Assembly: GCA_030148065.1 (NCBI GenBank)
Contig: JASBUC010000078.1
Location: 51,008-115,007, forward strand
Direction: 5' to 3'
DNA length: 64,000 nucleotides
Source of the DNA: Legionellaceae bacterium
GTDB lineage: Bacteria > Pseudomonadota > Gammaproteobacteria > Legionellales > Legionellaceae
The position numbers and the translations under genes are program-made. Within the stretch, counting starts at the first letter, position 1. Every line of letters starts with the position of its first letter. The notes beneath the pieces were generated by a model that made no database searches, had not been told where the DNA came from, and saw only the letters and a list, made by a program, of their open reading frames with translations. This document shows, piece after piece, positions 44,141 through 54,800 of this stretch.

Positions 44141-44518
44141 TCAAATTCTTTTCAATTTATTGGTGTTCTTATCTAGACTCATGACGTCAACAACGGCAAT
44201 GGTTATTCGTTCTCCCTGTGAATTTTCAATGGCTTGCTGAAAACGGATGAGGCTCAATTTTTCTTTTATAACTTTGCTGTGAATGACGAGATCTTCTTCA
44301 AGCTTTGCTGACTGTAAGAACTTTATTTCTAGCTTAGAGACAACAAATATAATTCCTTTCTCCATATAGTGGCTTAGGCCGGCCCCCTGGTTTTGTAGAA
44401 AGCTGGTTCTCGCTCTCTCTAAATACTTTAAGTAATTACTGTGATAAACCACACCATAGGCATCCGTATCCTCTAAATAGACGTGCACCTTAAAGGTATC
44501 TTGTAGGCCACAAAACAT
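44141..44518 (-). CDS. ybgC: YbgC-type acyl-CoA thioesterase
   Basis: A 125-residue hot-dog-fold thioesterase. VYLEDTDAYGVVYHSNYLKYLERART is the YbgC/4HBT signature with catalytic Asp in DTDAYGVVYH; VVSKLEIKFLQSAKLEEDLVIHSKVI follows. Normally ybgC leads the tol-pal cluster; here it stands alone without tolQRAB, so either tol-pal is elsewhere or this is a paralogue. Start ATG 44518. Confidence 0.85.
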   Translation of the reverse strand: MFCGLQDTFKVHVYLEDTDAYGVVYHSNYLKYLERARTSFLQNQGAGLSHYMEKGIIFVVSKLEIKFLQSAKLEEDLVIHSKVIKEKLSLIRFQQAIENSQGERITIAVVDVMSLDKNTNKLKRI

Positions 44519-44866
44519 GAGTAACTCTCGCTATAACTGTAAGATTCCAAGTATCTTAAGTGAATTATAATCACAATATTGCTGTTTAATAAATGACACT
44601 AATAGTTTTTGTATCTGAAGGGTTATCATTTTTTTTGGGGAACAGAGTTCTGACAAGCGAGAAAAATATTATGGATCCTCCGGTAATTGCTAAACCGGGA
44701 GCAGCTAGAATCACTACTGTGGTTTGACAAAGGTATCGTTGAGGGTATCGACAGCAGTCGTTAGCCAAATGCCACTAACGTGTAAAATAAGTAAATTTTA
44801 TGTAAAAGCAAGGGTTTGATAGTAATTATGCATTACAATACTGGGCTTTTGATTGGAAACTAGGTC
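44519..44866. other. 348-bp gap with at most one small ORF
   Basis: Mostly AT-rich sequence. On the minus strand 44586-44768 an open frame of 60 codons from TTG encodes one hydrophobic helix (TTVVILAAPGLAITGGSIIFFSL) plus a polar tail, without a convincing ribosome binding site; it may be a small membrane protein or chance. A local direct repeat GGTATCG occurs twice near 44729. No repeat-family copy was found. Confidence 0.4.
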
Positions 44867-45739
44867 ATGCCTTTTTTTATCTTTATTGCTGGGGCCTCGG
44901 GCTCTGGCAAAAGCACCTTAGCTCACAACCTACAAGATGCTCTAATTGAAGCTGGACAATCGGTTGCTGTATTATCAATGGATGATTACTACAAACCCCG
45001 TCCCAGCCACATTACCTCTCCTGAGGGCATAAAAGAGTATCAGGCTAAGACGAATTTTGATACTCCAGCACAATTTGAGCTTACACTTTTTTATCAGCAT
45101 CTAAGCTGTCTAAATCAGAGCAAGACTATTGAAAAACCAATCTATTCATTCGTTGCTGGAAGCACACAACTGGATAAAACAGAAACGTTTGAACCAAGGG
45201 ATTTTATCATCATTGACAACATTTTTGCCTTGCATGATTTTAATCACGCCCCAATTAACCAAGAAAACAGTCTAAAAATATTCGTTGAATCCGATCGCTA
45301 TTTTAACTATCTAGATAGACGTCTCGTACGCGACCCTGCTGAGAGAGGGTTTACAAGAGAAGCGGTTTTGTTGCATGAAAAACGTTTTGTTGGACCTGGA
45401 TTTTTTAATTTTATTGTACCAAGTAAACGACATGCGGATGTGATTATTACCAACAACTATAACCCAATAGCCTCAAAAGGCGAGACAAAGGAAATGTCAA
45501 ATGAGCATTTCATCAAAGAAGCAAATCGTTTAAGTCAAGAAGTTATAGTAAAACGTGAAGCTTTAATAAAAAAACAGTCTTTTCTCAATGTGTTGTGGCA
45601 TACAATAACGCATCCCATCTATCAAATTTCAATGACTATTTTTAACGATTGGATATTGTCAGATAAAACTCAAACGAAATTAGCCCCAGCCTCTAGTTAC
45701 ATCTGCCTATGGTCTCGCCCTGAGGCGAGGCAGATGTAA
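44867..45739 (+). CDS. Uridine kinase-like P-loop phosphotransferase
   Basis: A 290-residue kinase of the uridine kinase/phosphoribulokinase fold. Walker A is GASGSGKS at 9-16; SMDDYYKPRP (about 42-51), TNFDTPAQFE and a lid region RDPAERGFTREAVLLH resemble Udk. IIIDNIFALHD replaces the usual E-G-I/L-F segment. E. coli Udk has 213 residues; this one has an extra C-terminal helix region (about 215-275). The last 17 residues, from SSYICLWS, are encoded by a hairpin-forming inverted repeat, so the true C-terminus may have been altered. Nucleoside or another small-molecule substrate is possible. Confidence 0.75.
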   Translation: MPFFIFIAGASGSGKSTLAHNLQDALIEAGQSVAVLSMDDYYKPRPSHITSPEGIKEYQAKTNFDTPAQFELTLFYQHLSCLNQSKTIEKPIYSFVAGSTQLDKTETFEPRDFIIIDNIFALHDFNHAPINQENSLKIFVESDRYFNYLDRRLVRDPAERGFTREAVLLHEKRFVGPGFFNFIVPSKRHADVIITNNYNPIASKGETKEMSNEHFIKEANRLSQEVIVKREALIKKQSFLNVLWHTITHPIYQISMTIFNDWILSDKTQTKLAPASSYICLWSRPEARQM

Positions 45740-45746
45740 CTAGAGG
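45690..45746. repeat. Long hairpin over a gene's stop codon
   Basis: CCTCTAGTTACATCTGCCT (45690-45708) and its exact reverse complement (45728-45746) give a 19-bp perfect stem; CTCGCC/GGCGAG (45714-45719 and 45724-45729) forms a competing inner stem. Further out, CCCCAGCC and GGCTGGG also pair. The TAA of the kinase gene lies in the right arm. No T-run follows, so it is more like a fold-back insertion than a terminator. Confidence 0.8.
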
Positions 45747-46063
45747 ATGGGCCGACTCAGAGCTAAAGGCTGGGTGATGTGATGCACATGAGAGAAGGGC
45801 TCAGAAACCATAGAGATAGCAGAAGAAAACTCTGTAGAAACATTACAGCTAGTTTCAAAATATATGTTTTCAAGAGTATTCTTAACTTTCACTGTGGGCA
45901 AATGAAAACCAACGAACTTAGAGTCTATTGAATGCTTGATTGCTTTGTCAACATTTTTTCATTGGTAGTAATCTGGTGTGATTTCCTGATGTTGTCCCGC
46001 AATGATTGACGCAACACCGCAATTCAGATAGCGTTCGACTTTTCTAGCGAGCAAGGAATAGAA
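45747..46063. other. 317-bp gap before the M14 peptidase gene
   Basis: Apart from the tail of the hairpin region, nothing repeated was found. A short open stretch near 45800-45905 reads as a helical peptide (SETIEIAEENSVETLQLVSK) without start or ribosome binding site and may be a gene remnant. A possible promoter, TTGTCA (45945-45950), 18 bp, TAATCT (45969-45974), lies about 90 bp before the start at 46064. Confidence 0.4.
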
Positions 46064-47641
46064 ATGGTAGCGATACATGCACCGATGGACAATGGAAACA
46101 TTGAGCTCATTAGTTCAGATGATAATGAAACCATCCGCCTAAAGATTCGGGGCGACAAAAACCGACTAGATCTTTTTCAATGGTTTAATTTTTATCTTGG
46201 GGGAGTCGTTGGTGAAAACCACACGGTGTACATAGAGAATGCAGGTGGCGCTCAATTTCCTGGTTGGAATGAGTATGATGAACCCTATCAGGCGTATGCT
46301 TCTTATGATGGAGATAATTGGTTTAATGTTGAGACACGCTTTGATGAACAAACAGGCAAGCTTATTCTTTCAAATCTAGTGCTTCAAGAAGAAGAAATGC
46401 AAATAGCTTTTTTCCCCCCTTATAGCTACCAACGACATCTCTCACTTATAGAAAGCGCTCGTTCTTGTGAGCATTGCGAGGTCACAACACTTGGTACTAC
46501 TAATGGAGATGATGCAAGGGACATTACCTTGCTAACTTTTGGTGTGCCTTCTAAGCAGAAAAAAGAAATATGGCTAATAGCACGACAACACCCTGGTGAG
46601 CCACAAGCAGAGTGGTATGCAGAGGGACTAATAGAAGAACTTAAACAAGCAAATGCAAGGCTGTTTGAGAGGTATACCTTTAGAGTCGTACCAAACATGA
46701 ATCCTGATGGAAGCTATTTTGGGAATTTGCGCACTAACAAGGAAGGAAAAGATTTAAACCGTATGTGGCAAAGTGCAAGCATTGAAACCAGTCCTGAAGT
46801 CTATCTTGTTCTTGAGAAAATGAAAGAAGTGGGCGTTGATTTCTTCTTAGACATTCACAGTGATGAGAACATTCCAAGGCCTTTTTTAGATGAGGCTCAC
46901 CTTCGTTGTAAAGACTCAAACAAGCGACTAGAAAAGCAGGAAAATGATTTTATGTCTCTGTACATTGCTTTAAATGAAGAGATGCAAAATGAGTTAAATT
47001 ATGGTGAAAAGGATAGAACGGATCCTGAGAACATGACCATCGCAGCGGCTGCGGTTGGTGATAAGTTTAACTGTCCGGCATTTACCCTAGAAATGCCAAC
47101 TAAACAATGGTCAATTTCACAATGTAAAACGTTAGCAAAAGATTATTTTAGAGTATTAGAAGCGTTTTATGCCTCTTCGAAGCAGCCTAACATAAATAGC
47201 ACTCTAGAAGCTAAGTGGAAGTCATGCGAAGAATATATGAGTGATGAAAAGCCTGTTGGTATAGAAGAAATAAATGGTTGGAAAGCATTATCGTTACTTT
47301 CAGACTATGCCGCCTTTGCTAAAAAAATCCCTTGCCTTGGTGCACGATTTGCCTGGGGTGGTACTTTCTTTAGAGCAATTGGTTATGGTTCAAAGTACAG
47401 TGCACAAGTTGAAGAGGCAATACGAGGCTATTATTTAGAAAGTCATCTTTACAGAGTGGATTCAGAACATCATAAGCTTGTCTCAGTTTTACAGAAGGTT
47501 CATCAAGTGGTTGGTACTGAGGTGTCTGAAACGGACATGCTTAGTCAGATTTTAACCCTCATTCATCAAAAAACCGGCTTGGACTACTTTAAATTGAATG
47601 CCCAACCTAACGTTGAGATGAGAGCGGCTACCAACAGTTAG
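46064..47641 (+). CDS. M14 zinc carboxypeptidase, cytosolic carboxypeptidase-like
   Basis: A 525-residue M14-family metallopeptidase. Zinc ligands are H176 and E179 in RQHPGEPQAEW and H265 in DIHSDE; catalytic Glu343 lies in FTLEMP. NPDGSYFGNLRTNKEGKDLNR is the substrate-binding segment of the cytosolic carboxypeptidase (CCP/AGBL, M14D) group, as is the N-terminal beta domain (about 1-125). Eukaryotic CCPs trim polyglutamate from tubulin; bacterial ones are uncharacterised mostly. A C-terminal extension of about 150 residues (from about 375) matches nothing I recognise. No signal peptide. AAGGAA lies six bases before ATG 46064. Confidence 0.82.
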   Translation: MVAIHAPMDNGNIELISSDDNETIRLKIRGDKNRLDLFQWFNFYLGGVVGENHTVYIENAGGAQFPGWNEYDEPYQAYASYDGDNWFNVETRFDEQTGKLILSNLVLQEEEMQIAFFPPYSYQRHLSLIESARSCEHCEVTTLGTTNGDDARDITLLTFGVPSKQKKEIWLIARQHPGEPQAEWYAEGLIEELKQANARLFERYTFRVVPNMNPDGSYFGNLRTNKEGKDLNRMWQSASIETSPEVYLVLEKMKEVGVDFFLDIHSDENIPRPFLDEAHLRCKDSNKRLEKQENDFMSLYIALNEEMQNELNYGEKDRTDPENMTIAAAAVGDKFNCPAFTLEMPTKQWSISQCKTLAKDYFRVLEAFYASSKQPNINSTLEAKWKSCEEYMSDEKPVGIEEINGWKALSLLSDYAAFAKKIPCLGARFAWGGTFFRAIGYGSKYSAQVEEAIRGYYLESHLYRVDSEHHKLVSVLQKVHQVVGTEVSETDMLSQILTLIHQKTGLDYFKLNAQPNVEMRAATNS

Positions 47642-47665
47642 TTCCCTAAAGTTCCATTATTGTCA

Positions 47666-47722
47666 TATACCCATCTTAGTTCATTATGCCCAGTGGGTGC
47701 ATAATGAACTAAGATGGGTATA
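47666..47722. repeat. Perfect palindromic repeat, CCCATC variant
   Basis: Arms of 24 bp (TATACCCATCTTAGTTC plus ATTATGC) are exact reverse complements around CCAGTGGGT. It is the most intact palindrome of the family, with AAACY replaced by ATCTT in both arms, a paired change. It lies between two same-strand genes. Confidence 0.85.
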
Positions 47723-47759
47723 TACTGACTCTTGGACACACACAACTTAAGGATGGTTT

Positions 47760-48845
47760 ATGTTAGCACGGACTGGATTTGCCCTATTGTTACTTGCTTT
47801 GTTTAATATTTCACATGCGTGTACCAATATTATGGTGACCGCCAAAGACAAAACAGTGGTGGTTGGTAGAACTCTTGAGTTTGGCCCTTCACTAGAGAGT
47901 GAAATCGTTACCTCACCGAAGGGAAAAATGTTTAGTAACACCACCCCGGATGGGCAAAAAAGCCAAAGTTGGCAGGCAAAATATGGTTATGTATTTTTAA
48001 ACTTCTTTGGGCAAGACTACACCTTAGATGGGTTGAATGATCAGGGGTTAAGTGTGGGCTTACTCTACCTTCCTGGCTATACTGACTATCCTACGATTGT
48101 TGAAAGCGAACTAAAAAACTCGATTCCTTACTTTCAGTTGGGAGATTGGATTTTAAGCCAGTTTAAGTCAACGGAGGAGGTAAAAACAGCACTCGCCACT
48201 CTGAAAGTATTTGGACAAACGCTTGAGCTTAAAGGAAAGCCATACACGTTTCCCATTCACTTTGTCGTCAATGATGCTAGTGGAAAAAGCATTGTGATTG
48301 AATTTAATAAAGGAGCGATGCAAGTCTATCAAAACCCACTTGGCATTCTGACTAACTCTCCAACCTTTGATTGGCAGCTAAATAATCTCAAGAATTATGC
48401 AAACTTAACACCTTATGCGGTGAAGCCTATTAAGATAGATGGTTTTAATTATTCATCGACCGGTCAAGGTGCTGGTATGGTTGGCCTACCAGGTGACACC
48501 ACGCCTCCTTCACGGTTTGTAAAAATGTCGTTCTTACAAAAATCGGCTTTTGAAGTCGACTCGGCAGAAGAGGCGGTAGTGCTCTCTGATCACATAATTG
48601 GAAACGTCTTTATTGCAAACGGCACCGTTCGAGATGAAAAAGGAACTCCTGGCTCTGAGACCACTCAATGGACTGTTTTTAAAGACTTAAAAAATGGCAA
48701 ACTATACTTTAAGAGTTATCAGTTCCCGGCCCTACAGTTGGTTGATTTGAATGCACTAAATTTAAAGGAAGGGGCCAAGATCGTACGACTCCCAGTTTCT
48801 AATGCTGTGCCTCTTGCAACTGATGTGAGCCAAAAACTAAACTAA
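47760..48845 (+). CDS. Choloylglycine-hydrolase family (Ntn) amidase
   Basis: A 361-residue linear-amide C-N hydrolase. A signal peptide (residues 1-20, ending SHA) is followed by Cys21 in CTNIMV; removal exposes Cys21 as the N-terminal nucleophile. VVGRTLEFG supplies the conserved Arg, and DGLNDQGLSVGLLYLPGY and FHFVVND-like segments (HFVVNDASGKSIVIEF) are family hallmarks. Bile salts, penicillin V or N-acyl homoserine lactones are possible substrates; export suggests an environmental or host-derived amide. ATG 47760 lies 38 bp after the palindrome, with AAGGATGG upstream. Confidence 0.88.
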   Translation: MLARTGFALLLLALFNISHACTNIMVTAKDKTVVVGRTLEFGPSLESEIVTSPKGKMFSNTTPDGQKSQSWQAKYGYVFLNFFGQDYTLDGLNDQGLSVGLLYLPGYTDYPTIVESELKNSIPYFQLGDWILSQFKSTEEVKTALATLKVFGQTLELKGKPYTFPIHFVVNDASGKSIVIEFNKGAMQVYQNPLGILTNSPTFDWQLNNLKNYANLTPYAVKPIKIDGFNYSSTGQGAGMVGLPGDTTPPSRFVKMSFLQKSAFEVDSAEEAVVLSDHIIGNVFIANGTVRDEKGTPGSETTQWTVFKDLKNGKLYFKSYQFPALQLVDLNALNLKEGAKIVRLPVSNAVPLATDVSQKLN

Positions 48846-48867
48846 CAAACCCTAACCTAGTTCATGC

Positions 48868-48892
48868 TGCCCGAGGAATAATTCTTCGGGCA
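48868..48892. terminator. Hairpin between convergent genes
   Basis: TGCCCGAGGAAT and ATTCTTCGGGCA form an 11-bp stem with one G-T mismatch, three bases from the stop of the RHS gene. There is no T-run either way. The flanking CCCTAACCTAGTTCATGC resembles a CCCAAAC repeat arm, so this may be another palindrome copy rather than a dedicated terminator. Confidence 0.5.
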
Positions 48893-48894
48893 TA

Positions 48895-51800
48895 TTAAAT
48901 TCCCGACATGGCCTCGATGCCATACTCAAAGAGTTGGCCGGTGCTCTCAGAGCCGGTTAACTCAACAATGGCTTGCTCACTGAAGGTTTTTTTACTGCTG
49001 CCGGTGGAGAGATTTAACCAGCCGGTGGTAATAACATCCAAGGCGTGACCACCTAAGGCGATGGATGGAATTGATAAAATACCCTCAGTTGCACCGGCCG
49101 CAGCAAGAGCGGTGGTAAGTTCAGTGACCCCTGCTGACATTTGTAGCAACCCCCACGCTCTATTGGCCGTGGTATTTAATAAGCTTGATTTGTGCGTTGG
49201 TGTTGGTGAAACTTCTCTGTTTTTATGAGGACGCTCGTTGTTGCCTAAGAGATCGGCTTTCAATGGTCCGCGGCCATCAAAGTGCAAAGGTTTGTAAAAA
49301 AAACCATGCGGGTTCTCTGCAACACTTTGGTTCTCCAATGGTTTAGTCTGAGAAGCCTGCAGAGCGTAGTCTCTATTTTTTTCTGATTCTTTAGTAAGAA
49401 AGGTTTCAACTTTTTTCTGCCGAGCAGGATTGTCGTTATTGCTGGTTAGTGTGTGCTCATGAAGACGGCTCTCAGCGGTGGTTTGGGTAAGCGGGTGGTG
49501 AAACTGAAATTCTTTTTCCAGTTCATGACCAAAGGCATGTCTCATGCTCTCATCAAGCTGAGATTCAAGCTTTTGAAAGAGCTCATCATTGGTCGCCACA
49601 AGTCCCTCACTTTTTAGAGTGGCAAGCCTATAGGCTTCCTCGCTGTTTGAGGATTGTAGGTTTTTTAGTTCTTTAAAGCGCTCTGGCTCAACTTGCGAGT
49701 TAGTCTGCTCATGCAAGGTATGGGCGAGCAGTTTGCTGCTCTCTGCTGAGAGGCCCTCCCCAATTAGCTGTCCACCAATTTGGGCAAGTAAGCTTTCAGT
49801 CGCACTATTATGATGGCTAATTGCTGCCCCTAACAGGGTGGCAGTAGTGGCCGTTTTGACGTGCTCTAACAGTGCTTCTAGCGGGCCATCTAATTGTTCT
49901 GGTTCTAAAAGACCAATAATGCTTTCAGTGCTTGCTTTTTCTACACTTCGCATGAGGGATTTAAAATCAAATGGTTGATGATGTCGAGCTTGGGCGGCTT
50001 GTTCAAATAAATTGCCACTAATTGCTTGCACCAAATCTCGCTCAAGCCGGTTTTCTATGGCCCGCAGCTTTCCTCGAGGTGCTCCAATGATGGGTTCAAG
50101 CTGATTTAAATAGCTGCCAAAGCCTGCACCAACCCCGGTGGTAAAGGCAGTTGCTAGCACTTCTCGGAAGGAAAATTTGTTAACCAAGTGAGCGTATTTA
50201 GTCACACCTTGTAAGCTTGCATGACTTGCACCGGCAACCAAACCTGCGGTTAAGGCCATGGTGAGAGGTCCACTAACAAGACTTGCTGCCTGCATGCCCA
50301 TGCCGCTTGCAGCGACAGTGGTGGCAACCTTGGTTAACACTTCTTTGCAGTTTGTAGGATTATGAGTCTGGTGACTAATAGGTTCTGGGTAGACATTGTT
50401 AAGTTCATTTAATAAGTGTTGATAGTGACTCTCAGAGTCTAAGTCATAATAGGTTTGTGGGCCGGAGGCATAGGGGATGGATTGGCCTGACTTTATTGTG
50501 TTAGTTCGACCAAGGCTTAGGCGAAAGAGCAGGTTCAAACCAAGATCTTCTTGGTGTTTTTGATTATGAATTTGAGCGTTTAAATCTTTTATTGAGAGGT
50601 TGTTTTCTTGCCTTGTGAGCATTACTCCTTGGCTCATCGCTTGTAAATTACCTATTTTTCTATTGCCGGACTCTAATTGAAGAGGATTGCCTAGACTTGA
50701 GTTATTCAAGGCATTTTGACGATAATCTTCTGCTTTTACTTCTGCACTTTTTTCATATTGCTGATAGTCAATATCCGGCAGGCGTTTTAACAGCACAACT
50801 TCTGAATCTCCCTCTCGGCGTTTGTGATTGGTGCGGTGTGCTTCAATTGAAAGGATCCATTTCCAAGTAGAGAGGAAACTTGCTTGTAGATCGTCGTTTA
50901 CGCCTAATAAGAGGGTTTTCACCTCATAATTGCCACATTTTTCACGCTTAGCTAAATTTCGAAAAAATTGATGAACTAAGCCTTTTCCCTGATAAGTAAG
51001 CAGAGTAAATACGCGTTGATAATAATCTCGAGGATTGTTTTTTAGTTGATCGAACGCATAGAGTTGCCCATTTAAGTAGTAATTTTGTTTGGTGCTGGTT
51101 TGTTCTTCTTGCCGTTGTTCAATTTTGGTTTGCTGAAGGGTCTCGGTTGGCTGATAGTAGTACTGATAGTTTGTGGTGCTTTGATGTTCTTGGTTGGTGC
51201 TATGAATGTGAAGTTGAGAGGGTGTTTCGGCATCAGGGCAGAGCGAATAGTGCCAAGACTCTTTTCTAAAAAAGTCTTGTTTGTCAGTCAATACAAAATT
51301 TTGATTGGTTTTAAATTGATAGAGGAGGGTAGAGTGATGGTTTTTATCTATAATGTTTACCTGAAAGGGCTTTAATCCCTGCCAGATGAACTCTTTAGTG
51401 GCAGCATAGTGTTTTTTAATCAAGGGTAGAAAGGTTGCTTTATTAACTCTAAGAAAAGATGCGTACTGATAGTCGGTTGTTTGCAAAGCTGTCTCTTCTC
51501 GCTGCAGCAGACTTGTCTTAGCGTCATAGAGTAGGCGGCATCCTTGTGAGAGAAATGGGCTTTCGACATTAATTTTAGTGTCGGTGGCAACAGCTCGTTG
51601 TTGCCTTGGAGGGAGGACTGTTAATGATTGAATGGCACCTTGTGAGTCCAGGCTTAATGAGACTGGGCAGTTATAAAAATTGAGTCTGGCTCCTAAGTCG
51701 TAGCTGGCACCAGCTTGGTTTACTAATTCCTCACCCCGATTACAGAAAAGCTTGGCTTGCCGAAAGACTATGTTGCCAGAGAGATCGTGCAAGCTGATAA

Positions 51801-54800
51801 ACGAATGCTCTGGACTCTCCTCAAGATAAGGGTCGCCATTACTATTTAGGGTTCTTCGTGATTCGGAAATGAGCTCATCATTGCTTAGCTTGTTAGCACG
51901 CTTTGAAATTCGCTCTCGTAAGGGATTGTAGGTATAGCAAACCTTGGTGTCACTAGCTATGTCGCTGACAGACACGAGCTCTCCTCGTACAAAGTCATAG
52001 GTAGTATGCTCTAAAGGGGTGCTTTTGCCAGGTTCTTTTAAAAAATAGATCCCTGATTTTGCCTCCCAGGAACCATGCCGACGAAAGAGTTGATTGGGCA
52101 GGCTGTTATGTTTGCTTTGAGTTAATGATGTTAATAGACCCAGTTGGTTGTACTGGTAGTGAAACTGACCTTTACCTTTGTCTACTCTAGACACCAGTCG
52201 ACTAAAAATTTGAGAGCGTTGATAGTGGTTGTAGGTAAAATCAGTTGAACTAGTTTGTTCACCGCTTGCGAGTAGTTTTCCATTAATGTCTCGGAGAGTA
52301 TGGGTTAAATGTCCCTCAAAATCAGAAGAGAGTAACACTTGTCCTTTCGGATCGTAACAATAAGCATCCTGTACGGTTTGAAAGCATTCATTAACTTCTT
52401 GAAAGGGTAGAACCTGTGACACTAAGTCCTGATTAAACCCTTTGCGTTGAAATAAAAAGGGCATGCTAGGGCCAAGCGTCTCGCCACTCTCAGAAAGGTT
52501 AGGAGTTGAGGCTTCAATGACTTCTGATTGATTTGAGCGAAGTTTCCAGCGATTGTCTTGTTGATCAATTAGAGCGATTAAGTCTAGGGATCCATTTGTG
52601 CGAAGTTCACGAAGACGATTGCCAAACTCATCAAGCTCTAGATAGGAATGTCCCCCACAAAAAAAATGCCAACGATTGCCATCTTGTGGGTTTTGAGTGC
52701 AGACAAGCTCTCTTTTTTCATTAAAAAAATAACGCTCAACCGGCTTCTTTTTTAGTAACTGATAGTGAGTCGTGCTAAGACACTCTTGCACTAAGAAGTT
52801 TCCTTCAGGTTTAATGCGTTTTAACAAGTCCCCGCGTAAAGAGTATTCTTTATCAGTGGTTCGACCTTTAATAATTTCTTTTGTGCAACGATTAAAAACG
52901 TCTCGATGGAAGGACTCTTCAAGCGCTGGCATTGATGTGCTTTGTTTAGAACTATAGGGTTCGTCACTGCTGGGGGCTGCCGGTGTCTGGCGCTTTAGAA
53001 GTTTACCACGGCCATTGAATAGACTTTTTGTTAGTACACTATTTTTTGAATTTGTCTGTTTATTTTGTACCCGTAGGCCTTGTTGAATGAAGGATTCAAG
53101 AGTGCGGATTTGGCTTAAGTCTTCAGCCTGGTCTTGTATGCATAAAGTTTCAAAGCCCATGCCATCGTAAAATTTAAGGCGATTGATGCCGCCCTCATTG
53201 CTGCTAAAGCATAAGCCTTGATGGTAGTGTTGAAAGAATACTTCATCACTTGAATCGAGATCACAACTGGCAAGTGTGCATAAGACTGGCTCATTAAAGA
53301 CATTATAGAGAGTTTTCTTAGAGAGTGCTGGACAGTAGTCGCCATTTCGGTACATGCCCCCTAAAACTAGGTTGCCATGCAGGTAAGCATGTCGCTCTTC
53401 ATCGATGCTGGTAACTAATTCAAACTCTTTGGGAGAGTTTGATTGAACTTTTCTTGTCTCTTTTTGAGAACGATTCTCCTGTGTGCTCTTGCAGATTGTT
53501 TCAAGGTCGCTCAATGATTTTAAATCCATTGACTCTGGCAATCGGTGATAACGAAGAAAGGCCTTACGCGCAAGCGTTTTGTCTTTATAGTAGCTGAACG
53601 TTTGTAAGTCCCCGTAGCGATTTTGACAAAGTTTTGCGAGCCCTCTGTTGTCTAATATTTGCAAGGTAAAGGCATCTTGTTCAGAGGTTTTCGAAGGCAG
53701 GCTAAAATCAAGCATGTTCTGAGCTTCATGTTGTTTGGGAAGTTCAGTTATAAGGCTAAGCCCCGCGTTTAATTTTTTCTGGCCAACTTCCTCACCACTT
53801 GCGTTACGGTAGTAGAGTGTCACAGGCAAAACTTTCACGGCTTCAAATTGATTAGGGCCTGTTTGTTTCTCACTCATAACAGGCCTTAGAATTTCTGCGA
53901 TGATCTTTTTATTGGCATCATAGTAAAAGTACTCGGACTCTCCATTTTCATGCGTTACTTTAGTTATTTCACCTCGTGCACCACGTTCAATCCTCTTAAT
54001 TAAATCTTGGCGTACTAATTGAGGTTCAATGGCGCAGTAGCCATTGTCTTGTTCTTTGAGACTCAAATTACTTGTTGCAACACTGGCTGGAAACACATTT
54101 TTCTCATGGTGTACTTGATGGCTAATAAATTCTTGCTCTAGGCATTCACTTATTTGCTCACCTCGTAGGTTATAAGAATAGTGGGTGACTCGATCTCGGT
54201 TGCGCGCCTCATCTTTTTGTTGATTTAGCTCGCGCAGACGATTAGTCTTTAATTTCATAATTAGTGAAAGTAAGTTCTCAGAACTCTCACTTGCAAAGCT
54301 ATAGGAGAGAGGGGTAGCAAATTCATGCTTACTCGTTAGATCTCCAAAGACATTGAAGGTGTAATGAGTAAGTTTTAGTTTTTTTTCATCTTCATGACTC
54401 TCTTTTACACTCTCAAGGGCAATGCTTGGTTTTTTATGGCCTGCTTCATAGGTGAAAAAAGATTCATGCCATTGGGATTCATGGCGCAAACACCCATGAG
54501 TATCTCTCTCTTCAGGAAATTGCAACTCACCTTTATAAATAAGCCTTCCAAAAGCATCATAGCGTTTTTTAATTGTGGGCTCGATGGTTGTAAGAGAATT
54601 GCTTTCTGGATGATAGAGGGGCCTACTGCTCTTTCTTAACTCGGTTAAATTACCATCGTTGTCATATTGGCAGTAAAGACTTCGATCATTTTGTTCATCT
54701 GGCTCTGGTAGGCAGTTTAAAGCTAGAAACTCAGTTAAGGAAAACCCTTGCCTTAAATAGTTAGGGTTAGTTGCTAGAGCCTCCTTAAAAGACGTATCAA

